Of a stretch of DNA of 64,000 nucleotides, positions 15,999-22,840 are shown in pieces. Position 1 is the first letter of the stretch. Every line of letters begins with the position of its first letter. The stretch comes from Sutcliffiella horikoshii (lineage in GTDB: Bacteria; Bacillota; Bacilli; Bacillales; Bacillaceae_I), in the NCBI RefSeq assembly GCF_021991925.1, contig NZ_RXZI01000003.1, positions 62,001-126,000 on the forward strand, read 5' to 3'. Position numbers and translations under genes: made by a program. The notes beneath the pieces were generated by a model that had not been told where the DNA came from, ran no database searches, and saw only the letters and a list, made by a program, of their open reading frames with translations.

Positions 15999-17762
15999 TT
16001 ATTTACTATGTAAAAAACGATAGGATAGTAGTAGTCCTGAAAGATATAATCCTAGTGCAAAATAGGCTGGAAGCAGGTGGATGAACGTGGTATATCCAAT
16101 CGCAAAGTGAATGTAAATGCCCGCAATAAAAGCAGGTAATCCTCCAATTAAGAAAGTCCACCAGACCCACTGATTCCCTTGTTGGTATCCCCATAGTGCC
16201 AGGGTCAATACCAGAAGCCCCACACTTAAAAGAGCACTACCGAAGCCAGCTCGATCATGGGCAAGAACTGGTACCAGGTTTTGATTGAAGCGTTCTAGCA
16301 TCTCGGGAGGCATACAAATGTACTGAATATCTGTCGCCACGAATACAGAAGATACCCCAATACCAGATATAATCACTCCTCCCATTACAAAGGAGAATCC
16401 TAAAATGACAAAAGCCAGTTGTCCAAAGATACCCACATTCCAACTCTTATCATTAAGCCGATTAGGAGAGGAAGGTGTACCGGATATTCCTTTTGTCTTC
16501 CTATAACCGTGAAGGTAAAAAGGCAATAGGATTAACCAAAATAATAGGTGCAACCAATCGAAATAGCCGTAGCCGATAAATGCAAAGATTCCTAGAAAAC
16601 CGACTATTGCGGCAAAGTCAATGGCTTCTTTAGCCCATTTCAAGCCTTTCTTGACTCCATGTTTGGCAAGCTGCATATATACAATTCCACCAGAAATCAT
16701 CGTTCCTGCAAGGGTCATCCTGTCATGCGCCATAAACAGCATGATTCGTTCATTGAACATCCAAATTTCTTCTTTTTTCATTCTTAGAAAGTATTCATCA
16801 TATGGAAGAATGATAGAAGTGATGCTGAAAAGAAGGGCCAACATACCTCCAGCTAGGATAAACAAACCGAAAAGCCAGTAAGAAAACCACCCATCCTGAG
16901 ATGGAATGGAAACCTTCTCCTCATCTAAAAAGGCTTCCTTGATTCGCTTGGTTAGCCCCGGTCCTGAAAAGACATAGCCCTCTTTTACCATCATCATATC
17001 CGTACCGACTTCAGCCAATTCCATGGCTTGAACCGGTTCATATATTCCTCCTGAGCTAATGATGGTTTTATTCCATCCAAGTGATCTTAATTGGATAATT
17101 TTCTTTTTAAGGTTTTCAAACCCATCCGTTTCTTCCACAATCAAACCGGAAAAAGAGGATATGCTTGTCAGTGAAAGGTTTTCTATATTTTGTATGGATA
17201 AGAGCATGGGTTTATCTGTAAATCCTATGTCCATCCATTCAGAAGCTTCCACGATGAAACCTGCCGCATATGGATTCAATCCTTCAGCCATTACTTTTAT
17301 TTCCTCGTAACTACCCTGAAGTCTAATTAGAAATGGTTGTTTAGGTGGAATATTCTTTAGCCTTTCCATGGCTGTTTGGAAACCTATCGATTCTTTTGGA
17401 AAGAGAATGGATTGTGTTTCCTCCTTCACTATTGGCGCTTCCCCGATCCCTGTCGGTTCCCATGTTACTGGACCAATTTCCAAAAAACCGAATCCGAGGT
17501 TGGAGAAGGCCCGGGTGCCACTAAGATTTGGATCAAGAACCCCAGATAATCCAACCGGATTCTGGAAGCTGAGACCCATGTGCTCTTTTGCTAGATGAGG
17601 AGAGCTCTCCTCCCTGCCAAGAAAGTTAATAATGTGTCCGCCAAACCCAAATGGTAGGGAGGCAATTATATTCATCCCACGGTGAATAAATTCCCTCGAC
17701 CATATTGGGGGTACTTTTTTTAATACAGGTCTGAATATTCCATGGTAAGACCAATCCGGCAT
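15999..17762 (-). CDS. Dihydroorotate-dehydrogenase-like barrel fused to a duplicated polytopic membrane domain
   Basis: A 587-residue protein. Residues 1-280 resemble a class-2 PyrD TIM barrel (FQNPVGLSGVLDPN; IISSGGIYEPVQAMELAEVG; EGYVFSGPGLTKRIKEAF). The typical LDKNG is LDPNL here and the catalytic N-x-S region is not recognisable, so the usual chemistry is doubtful. Residues 290-587 hold many hydrophobic segments in two related halves: FNERIMLFMAHDRMTLAG (336-353) and FNQNLVPVLAHDRAGFGS (492-509), both with AHDR, 156 residues apart. It stands alone on the minus strand, divergent from the sigma-54 regulator, and not near pyr genes. Its function is not known. Confidence 0.75.
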   Translation of the reverse strand: MPDWSYHGIFRPVLKKVPPIWSREFIHRGMNIIASLPFGFGGHIINFLGREESSPHLAKEHMGLSFQNPVGLSGVLDPNLSGTRAFSNLGFGFLEIGPVTWEPTGIGEAPIVKEETQSILFPKESIGFQTAMERLKNIPPKQPFLIRLQGSYEEIKVMAEGLNPYAAGFIVEASEWMDIGFTDKPMLLSIQNIENLSLTSISSFSGLIVEETDGFENLKKKIIQLRSLGWNKTIISSGGIYEPVQAMELAEVGTDMMMVKEGYVFSGPGLTKRIKEAFLDEEKVSIPSQDGWFSYWLFGLFILAGGMLALLFSITSIILPYDEYFLRMKKEEIWMFNERIMLFMAHDRMTLAGTMISGGIVYMQLAKHGVKKGLKWAKEAIDFAAIVGFLGIFAFIGYGYFDWLHLLFWLILLPFYLHGYRKTKGISGTPSSPNRLNDKSWNVGIFGQLAFVILGFSFVMGGVIISGIGVSSVFVATDIQYICMPPEMLERFNQNLVPVLAHDRAGFGSALLSVGLLVLTLALWGYQQGNQWVWWTFLIGGLPAFIAGIYIHFAIGYTTFIHLLPAYFALGLYLSGLLLSYRFLHSK

Positions 17763-17898
17763 GATGCATTCCTCACGATCAACAATTGATAGATACTTCT
17801 ATTCTATCAAATATGAGCTATAGATGATTATGTAATCGCTCTCATAATCGTCAGACTTTTGTGATATATTTAATTTAGTTATGCAGGAGGGGTATAGG

Positions 17899-19269
17899 AT
17901 GGGAGTAAAACAAAGCTTACTAACAGAGGAAATGATGGATACCATCATTGCAAATGCGTTTGAATGGATAGTGGTAGTCAATCAAGAAGGTAATATCATC
18001 TATATGAATGATAGTTATTGCAAGTTTATTGGGGTGGATAACAAAGAAGTGATCGGCAAGCATGTGACGGAAGTGATCGAAAATACCCGTATGCACGAAG
18101 TGGTAAAGACGGGTAAGGAAGAGCTGGCCGATCTTCAATATATCAAAGGAAATTATATGATTGCTAACCGAGTGCCCATTTTTAACAAGAACAAGGAAGT
18201 AATCGGAGCTTATGGAACGGTCATTTTTCGTGATACGAGTGAATGGGACAAGATGAACAGTCATGTCAAAAGCATGCTGGGGCGAATTCGAAATTACCTG
18301 CAAGAATATGAGCAACAGACCGGGGTGAAATATACGCTTGAGGATATAATAGGAAATTCCAAGCTTATTCGATTATTGAAAGATAAGGTGAAACAGATCG
18401 CTGCCAGTGACGTTTCCGTCTTAATCCGGGGGGAGAGCGGTACAGGAAAGGAATTGTTTGCACACAGTATCCACCAGTTAAGTAACCGAAGCCAGATGCC
18501 TTTTATCAAATTGAATTGCGCAGCGATACCAGAGCACCTTCTGGAGTCGGAATTGTTCGGTTATGAAGAAGGGGCATTTACGGGAGCGAAAAAGGGCGGG
18601 AAGAAAGGGAAGTTTCTTCTAGCGGACGGCGGCACCCTTTTCCTGGATGAGATCGGGGACATGTCCCTGCCGATGCAAATTAAGCTTTTGCGCGCGCTAC
18701 AGGAAGGAGAAGTGGAGCCGGTTGGTGCGATTAAACCGGTACAGGTGAACGTGCGTGTCATTGCTGCTACCAACCGCCCCTTGGAAAAGATGATGGAGGA
18801 GAAGCGGTTCCGTGATGACCTTTATTATAGAATTCATGTCATCCCGTTTCATATCCCTGCCTTAAGTGAAAGAACCGAGGATATCCCGCAGCTTGTGGAG
18901 CATTTTATTCAGAAAATCTGTAAGCGTACCGGCAGGAGAATCACTTCGGTAGCGGAGGATGCCTTAGTGGCATTATCACGATATCGTTGGCCGGGAAACA
19001 TCCGGGAGCTAGAGAATGTCATCCAGGCAGCCGTTCACTTATCGACAGGCGAAAAGCTGACACTAGAAGCATTACCAGATTACTTGACAGATTCCTTTTC
19101 CATTCCGATTGGATCCAAACCGTTAAAGGAAACATTGGAAGATGCAGAAAAGCAGGCATTGACCCAAACATTGGAAAAATATCAAAATGATAAGCTGATG
19201 GCTGCCAAGCAACTTGGCATCAGTAAATCAAGCCTTTATGAAAAGTTGAAAAAATACTCCATTCAATGA
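17899..19269 (+). CDS. Sigma-54-dependent transcriptional activator with PAS sensor (BdhR-like)
   Basis: A 456-residue enhancer-binding protein. An N-terminal PAS domain (NAFEWIVVVNQEGNIIYMND ... GAYGTVIFRD, about residues 10-115) is followed by a linker helix. The sigma-54 AAA+ domain has Walker A GESGTGKE, the sigma-54 contact loop GAFTGA, Walker B GGTLFLDEIGD and the arginine-finger region RFRDDLYYRI. The C-terminal Fis-type HTH is LMAAKQLGISKSSLYEKLKK. The start is ATG 17899 behind AGGAGGGG (17885-17892) rather than the ATG at 17881. It very likely activates the -24/-12 promoter 160 nt downstream and so the permease/dehydrogenase operon. The PAS ligand is unknown. Confidence 0.93.
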   Translation: MGVKQSLLTEEMMDTIIANAFEWIVVVNQEGNIIYMNDSYCKFIGVDNKEVIGKHVTEVIENTRMHEVVKTGKEELADLQYIKGNYMIANRVPIFNKNKEVIGAYGTVIFRDTSEWDKMNSHVKSMLGRIRNYLQEYEQQTGVKYTLEDIIGNSKLIRLLKDKVKQIAASDVSVLIRGESGTGKELFAHSIHQLSNRSQMPFIKLNCAAIPEHLLESELFGYEEGAFTGAKKGGKKGKFLLADGGTLFLDEIGDMSLPMQIKLLRALQEGEVEPVGAIKPVQVNVRVIAATNRPLEKMMEEKRFRDDLYYRIHVIPFHIPALSERTEDIPQLVEHFIQKICKRTGRRITSVAEDALVALSRYRWPGNIRELENVIQAAVHLSTGEKLTLEALPDYLTDSFSIPIGSKPLKETLEDAEKQALTQTLEKYQNDKLMAAKQLGISKSSLYEKLKKYSIQ

Positions 19270-19298
19270 CAATAAAACGAAGAAATAGAATGATTAGA

Positions 19299-19390
19299 AG
19301 GATTCCAGAAAACCGGAAAGTATTCCGTAATTCTGGAATCCTTTGTTTAATGCCAGTTTGTCTGCTTTTGTCCAGATTTCCGGAAAAACT
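19299..19390 (+). promoter_or_regulatory. Putative upstream activator sites for the sigma-54 regulator, overlapping a hairpin
   Basis: AAGGATTCCAGAA (near 19299) and TTCTGGAATCCTT (near 19332) form a perfect inverted repeat. Inside lie CCGGAAAG and ATTCCG, and TCCAGATTTCCGGAAAA follows at about 19373-19389. The repeated TTCCAGA / TTCCGG half-sites 40-125 nt upstream of the -24 element fit enhancer sites. The long stem could also terminate the regulator transcript, although it lacks a clean U-tract. Confidence 0.55.
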
Positions 19391-19426
19391 TTTTGTTCAA
19401 AATATTGAAACAATTAACTTTGTAAG

Positions 19427-19444
19427 TTGGCACGTTTCTTGCAT
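19427..19444 (+). promoter_or_regulatory. Sigma-54 (-24/-12) promoter
   Basis: TTGGCACGTTTCTTGCAT at 19427-19444 is an essentially perfect match to TGGCAC-N5-TTGCW, with GG at 19429-19430 and GC at 19441-19442. It lies 83 nt upstream of the permease start. Confidence 0.93.
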
Positions 19445-19526
19445 TATTATGTTCGGAAGACAAAAACAAAGGTAATTTGCTTTCTGAATATTGAAAGCGT
19501 TTACCGAGATAGAGGGGGAAAGACAG

Positions 19527-20849
19527 ATGTGGAGTATGATTGGACTTATCGGCGGTTTGGCATTATTGATTTTTTTAACGATGAGAGGCATGAACCTTTT
19601 GGTGGTTGGCCCATTATCGGCATTGTTTGTTGCTCTTTTAAGTGGGATGCCATTATTTCCACAACTTGTAGGAGAAGGAGAGGTCAACTTTGTCAGCAGC
19701 TATATGGGCGGTTTCTCATCCTTCGTGACATCCTGGTACCTGATGTTCTTACTTGGTGCCATTTTCGGAAAGGTGATGGAGGACAGTGGAGCGGCTGATT
19801 CTGTATCCAAGCTAGTTGTTGATAAGCTTGGTATGCGTTTTGCTGTTTTGGCCATTGTCGCAGCTTGTGCAATTTTAACCTATGGTGGAGTTAGTTTATT
19901 CGTTGTAGCCTTCTCCGTTTATCCGATGGCAATCAGCTTGTTCAAGCAAGCGAACCTGCCTCGTCGATTCATCCCAGCAGCACTAGCGTTTGGTTCTGTA
20001 ACATTTACCATGACTTCTGCTGGATCTCCAGAAATCCAAAACTGGATTCCTATTGAATATCTAGGTACTAGCCCATATGCGGGTTGGGAAGTAAGTGCCC
20101 TTGTTGCGGTGTTCATGATGATTTTTGGTTACTGGTGGTTGAAACGGATGATTTCCAAAGCGGTTGGTCGCGGGGAGACGTTCGTTTCCAGGGACAGTGA
20201 CCCAACGATTGATGGGGAAAGGCCATTGCCTAATCCGTTTTTAAGTTTTATCCCGTTAGTGGTTGTACTAGTAATCTCGTTTATTTTCCATGATTCTCTT
20301 ATGCAATCGGCCCTCATTATCGCATTGCTCGGAGGGATCATTACTACCTATATTCTTGGAAGAAAGTACTTCAAGAATTTCTGGAATGCGATATCAGAAG
20401 GAACAATGGGTGCTTTAATTGCGATTGGTAACACAGCTGCGGTTGTCGGGTTCGGTGGAGTTGCCAAAGCAGTTCCGGCATTTGGTACAGTGGTTGAAGC
20501 AATGACGAATATCCCAGGCAGTCCACTGATCGGGGCGGCAATCGCAGTAAGTGTCATTGCAGGTATGACAGGATCTGCTTCAGGTGGGCAAGTAATCGCT
20601 CTGCCGTTGATTGCCCCTCATTATATCGATATGGGAGTCAATCCTGAAGCGTTGCATCGTACAGTAGCCATTTCATCCGGGGCCCTCGATTCCTTGCCAC
20701 ATAACGGTTATGTCGTAACGACTGTCCGTGCGATCTGTGGAGAGACGCATCAGGCGGCATATGGCCCGGTTGCAGCGGTGACAGTCATCGTTCCGTTAAT
20801 CGGCTTGGCGTTAGCTATTGCGTTGTTCTCTATGGGACTAGGAATCTAA
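19527..20849 (+). CDS. GntP-family permease, likely 3-hydroxybutyrate / short hydroxy-acid importer
   Basis: A 440-residue polytopic membrane protein of the GntP (gluconate:H+ symporter) family with about 12 hydrophobic segments (IGLIGGLALLIFLTM; SFVTSWYLMFLLGAIFGKVM; ILTYGGVSLFVVAFSVYPMA; SVIAGMTGSASGGQVIALPL). The start is ATG 19527 behind AGAGGGGG; the frame is open from 19491 without a better ribosome site. It is co-transcribed with a hydroxybutyrate-dehydrogenase gene 26 nt downstream from a sigma-54 promoter. That context makes 3-hydroxybutyrate the likely substrate, but this is inference; gluconate or another hydroxy acid is possible. Confidence 0.9.
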   Translation: MWSMIGLIGGLALLIFLTMRGMNLLVVGPLSALFVALLSGMPLFPQLVGEGEVNFVSSYMGGFSSFVTSWYLMFLLGAIFGKVMEDSGAADSVSKLVVDKLGMRFAVLAIVAACAILTYGGVSLFVVAFSVYPMAISLFKQANLPRRFIPAALAFGSVTFTMTSAGSPEIQNWIPIEYLGTSPYAGWEVSALVAVFMMIFGYWWLKRMISKAVGRGETFVSRDSDPTIDGERPLPNPFLSFIPLVVVLVISFIFHDSLMQSALIIALLGGIITTYILGRKYFKNFWNAISEGTMGALIAIGNTAAVVGFGGVAKAVPAFGTVVEAMTNIPGSPLIGAAIAVSVIAGMTGSASGGQVIALPLIAPHYIDMGVNPEALHRTVAISSGALDSLPHNGYVVTTVRAICGETHQAAYGPVAAVTVIVPLIGLALAIALFSMGLGI

Positions 20850-20875
20850 TATTCTTTCGAAGGGAGTTTGGAGCA

Positions 20876-21652
20876 TTGGTTAAAGATAAAGTTGTTCTCA
20901 TCACCGGAGCAGCCCAAGGAATAGGATACGAAATAGGAAAACGATTTGCCGAAGCTGGAGCAAAAGTTGTGTTGACCGATCTGAATGAGGAGAACGTTGT
21001 AGAAGCAGGAGAAGGTTTGAACCGACTGGGGTTCACATCACGGGGCTTACGTTGTGATGTAACTTCGGAAGAAGAGTTGAAATCTGTGATTGATGCAACG
21101 GTCTCTGAGTTTGGGCGGTTGGATGTACTGATAAACAATGCAGGATTGCAATATGTATCTATGATTGAAGAATTCCCGACAGAAAAATTCGAGTTACTGA
21201 CACGAGTCATGCTTGTAGCACCTTTTGTCGCTACAAAGCATGCCTTTCCGGTCATGAAGGCCCAAGGATTTGGGAGAATATTAAATATGGCCTCCATTAA
21301 CGGCTTGGTCGGATTTGCCGGGAAGGCAGCATATAACAGCGCCAAACACGGAGTTATCGGGTTGACAAAGGTTTCTGCCTTAGAGGGAGCCGCCGATGGC
21401 ATAACTGTCAATGCATTGTGCCCAGGGTACGTGGATACTCCGCTAGTCCGGGGGCAGTTGAAGGATTTGGCAGAAACACGGAAGGTTCCATTGGAAAAAG
21501 TATTGGAAGAGGTCATTTATCCACTTGTTCCCCAGCGCAGACTGTTGCAAGTGAAGGAGATTGCCGATTATGCAATGTTTTTAAGCAGCGACGCGGCCGG
21601 AGGCGTTACCGGGCAAGCAGTCGTGATAGATGGTGGATATACGGTGCAATAA
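20876..21652 (+). CDS. bdhA: 3-hydroxybutyrate dehydrogenase (short-chain dehydrogenase)
   Basis: A 258-residue classical SDR. It has the Rossmann motif TGAAQGIG (residues 9-16), NNAG, the catalytic Ser in MASING, Y-x-x-x-K as YNSAK, and the C-terminal GGYTVQ end typical of D-beta-hydroxybutyrate dehydrogenases. It oxidises 3-hydroxybutyrate to acetoacetate with NAD+. The start is TTG 20876, with AGGGAG 10 nt upstream. It is the second gene of the sigma-54 operon and is followed by a long terminator hairpin. Other SDR activities cannot be fully excluded, but the motifs and the permease/regulator context fit. Confidence 0.88.
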   Translation: MVKDKVVLITGAAQGIGYEIGKRFAEAGAKVVLTDLNEENVVEAGEGLNRLGFTSRGLRCDVTSEEELKSVIDATVSEFGRLDVLINNAGLQYVSMIEEFPTEKFELLTRVMLVAPFVATKHAFPVMKAQGFGRILNMASINGLVGFAGKAAYNSAKHGVIGLTKVSALEGAADGITVNALCPGYVDTPLVRGQLKDLAETRKVPLEKVLEEVIYPLVPQRRLLQVKEIADYAMFLSSDAAGGVTGQAVVIDGGYTVQ

Positions 21653-21667
21653 TCTTTTGAAAGGTTG

Positions 21668-21716
21668 AGTCCCAGGTTACCGCTTTTTTAGAAAAGTGGG
21701 CCCTGGGACTTTTTCA
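21668..21716 (+). terminator. Terminator of the hydroxybutyrate operon
   Basis: AGTCCCAGG (21668-21676) pairs with CCTGGGACT (21702-21710), extended by inner pairs CCGCTTTT / AAAAGTGG. TTTTTC follows. Confidence 0.88.
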
Positions 21717-21735
21717 TATAAATGTCGAAAAATAA

Positions 21736-21815
21736 ATCAATTTTTCTTGATGTAATTGGTTGCACATTTTTTCCTCCACACATATAATAAAATTAATTAA
21801 TCAATAAAATTTGAT
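21736..21815 (+). promoter_or_regulatory. Sigma-A promoter framed by two ATCAA-N6-TTGAT operators
   Basis: -35 TTGCAC (21760-21765), 17-nt spacer, -10 TATAAT (21783-21788). Dyad 1 ATCAA-TTTTTC-TTGAT is at 21736-21751, just upstream of the -35. Dyad 2 ATCAA-TAAAAT-TTGAT is at 21800-21815, just after the expected start of transcription. A third copy precedes the next gene. Perfect 5-bp arms with a 6-bp centre resemble ArsR/SmtB-family operators. Placement on both sides of the promoter fits repression. Confidence 0.7.
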
Positions 21816-21834
21816 GTAAAGAGGAGGGAAGAAC

Positions 21835-22026
21835 ATGAACACACATCCATATACCCTTTCAAAATTGAACGGACAAAGAGTAGAGAGCTTACAACTTGAC
21901 AGCCGAATGGCAATTGCATCAAAAGGCAGTAGAGTAAACATCATCCGCTATCTGCAAAACTTATATGCCCAAGTGAAAAGACACGATCAGAGCCAGACAC
22001 AAGATCCATGCTGTGCACAACATTAA
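21835..22026 (+). CDS. Small protein of unknown function, first gene of the operator-controlled micro-operon
   Basis: 63 residues, not recognised. ATG 21835 is preceded by GAGGAGGG. The body is polar with an amphipathic middle (GSRVNIIRYLQNLYAQVKRH) and it ends in DPCCAQH, a vicinal Cys pair next to a His. The downstream gene encodes four more Cys-Cys pairs and carries its own copy of the same operator. A metal(loid)-related role is inferred only from the Cys pair and the operators. The product is soluble, with no signal peptide. Confidence 0.65.
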   Translation: MNTHPYTLSKLNGQRVESLQLDSRMAIASKGSRVNIIRYLQNLYAQVKRHDQSQTQDPCCAQH

Positions 22027-22039
22027 TTTTGTGTAATTA

Positions 22040-22055
22040 ATCAAAAAATATTGAT
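22040..22055 (+). promoter_or_regulatory. Third ATCAA-N6-TTGAT operator
   Basis: ATCAA-AAAATA-TTGAT, a perfect dyad, lies between the two small genes and 22 nt upstream of the second start codon. It is identical in arm sequence and centre length to the two dyads at the promoter. Confidence 0.65.
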
Positions 22056-22077
22056 TTAAAACAAAGGAGGAAAAGAT

Positions 22078-22224
22078 ATGTTTTCATTTTTGAAGAAGAA
22101 AGAATCTAGCTGTTGTGAAGTGGAAATCATAGAGGTAAAGGAAAATCAGGCATGTTGTGATGAAGTAGTTGAAACAGAGGATTGCTGCAGCGAAAATCAG
22201 AAGGAAAAGGAATCTTGCTGCTAA
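22078..22224 (+). CDS. 48-residue Cys-Cys-rich peptide
   Basis: ATG 22078 follows AAAGGAGG. The product begins MFSFLKKKESSCC and ends KESCC. It has four vicinal Cys pairs at residues 12-13, 26-27, 36-37 and 47-48 in a strongly acidic background (EVEIIEVKENQ; EVVETEDCC). No signal peptide is present, so it should stay in the cytosol. Regularly spaced CC pairs suggest thiolate binding of a soft metal or metalloid, metallothionein-like in principle but not similar to a family I recognise. The gene is too short for most gene finders. Coding status is supported by the ribosome site, the operator and the consistent composition. Confidence 0.7.
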   Translation: MFSFLKKKESSCCEVEIIEVKENQACCDEVVETEDCCSENQKEKESCC

Positions 22225-22285
22225 AGCGGCTGTACTATTGAATACTTTTCTGAAAAACGTTCATAATGATTAGTGAAAATACCCC

Positions 22286-22314
22286 TTGCAGTTTTTAAGT
22301 AAATTCATTACAAT
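22286..22314 (+). promoter_or_regulatory. Sigma-A promoter of the leuS leader
   Basis: TTGCAG (22286-22291), 17-nt spacer, TACAAT (22309-22314). Transcription would start near 22321, at the 5' edge of the T-box leader. Confidence 0.75.
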
Positions 22315-22329
22315 ACAAACTAACAACTA

Positions 22330-22605
22330 AAACTCATACGTTGAAAAGGATCAGTAGTGGACGAAACGAGCATAGAGAGTTGACGGGTGGTGGAAGTCAA
22401 CAAACGATCGGACATGAACTCGCCTTGGAGTAGCAAGTGTGAACCCTTCATTATAGAAGGCAGTAATATTTTGCCGTATCATCCGCGTTAAGGATTTGAG
22501 TGATCAACACAATAATACTGTGATGATAATCTGGGTGGTACCGCGGTAGGTTATGTATATTCAAACCTCTCGTCCCTTTATTGGGATGAGGGGTTTTTTG
22601 TATTT
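22330..22605 (+). promoter_or_regulatory. T-box leader of leuS (tRNA-Leu sensing)
   Basis: The T-box sequence TGGGTGGTACCGCGG is at 22532-22546. Stem I upstream contains GAACTCGCC, which places the specifier codon CTC (Leu) at 22419-22421. The intrinsic terminator is CCTCTCGTCCC ... GGGATGAGG followed by TTTTTTG (about 22567-22602). Uncharged tRNA-Leu should stabilise the antiterminator and allow leuS transcription. Confidence 0.93.
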
Positions 22606-22639
22606 ATCGGCTGTTATTCTATATTAAAACATTTGAGTG

Positions 22640-22755
22640 GATTGGAGCGGAAGGCACTCAAATCCTGCGGGAGAGTAGCGACAATGTTGAGACCCCGCAG
22701 GGCGAAGCCCGAGGAGGCTCAAGGTCGCCCTCTGGATAAGCGAGTGCCTGCAGCG
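22640..22755 (+). repeat. Partial GC-rich palindromic repeat inside the leuS leader
   Basis: It shares AATCCTGCGGGAGAGTAGCG, ACAATGTTGAGACCCCGCAG, GGCGAAGCCCGAGGAGGCTC and AAGGTCGCCC with the cores of the 10.3 and 37.8 kb elements. It lies after the T-box terminator and before the leuS ribosome site, so it is transcribed in the readthrough mRNA. It lacks the common outer ends. Confidence 0.75.
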
Positions 22756-22840
22756 GAAAGTAACGATCAAACTACAAACAAATACTACCCTTATTTAAGA
22801 AAAACAGCCTATTCATTTGAATTATCGGGAGGAAGAAAAG

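Noticed and set aside
19299-19345. Simple terminator for the sigma-54 regulator gene
   Set aside because: The stem is long but the U-tract is weak, and the half-sites recur once more downstream; listed as activator sites with the terminator role left open.
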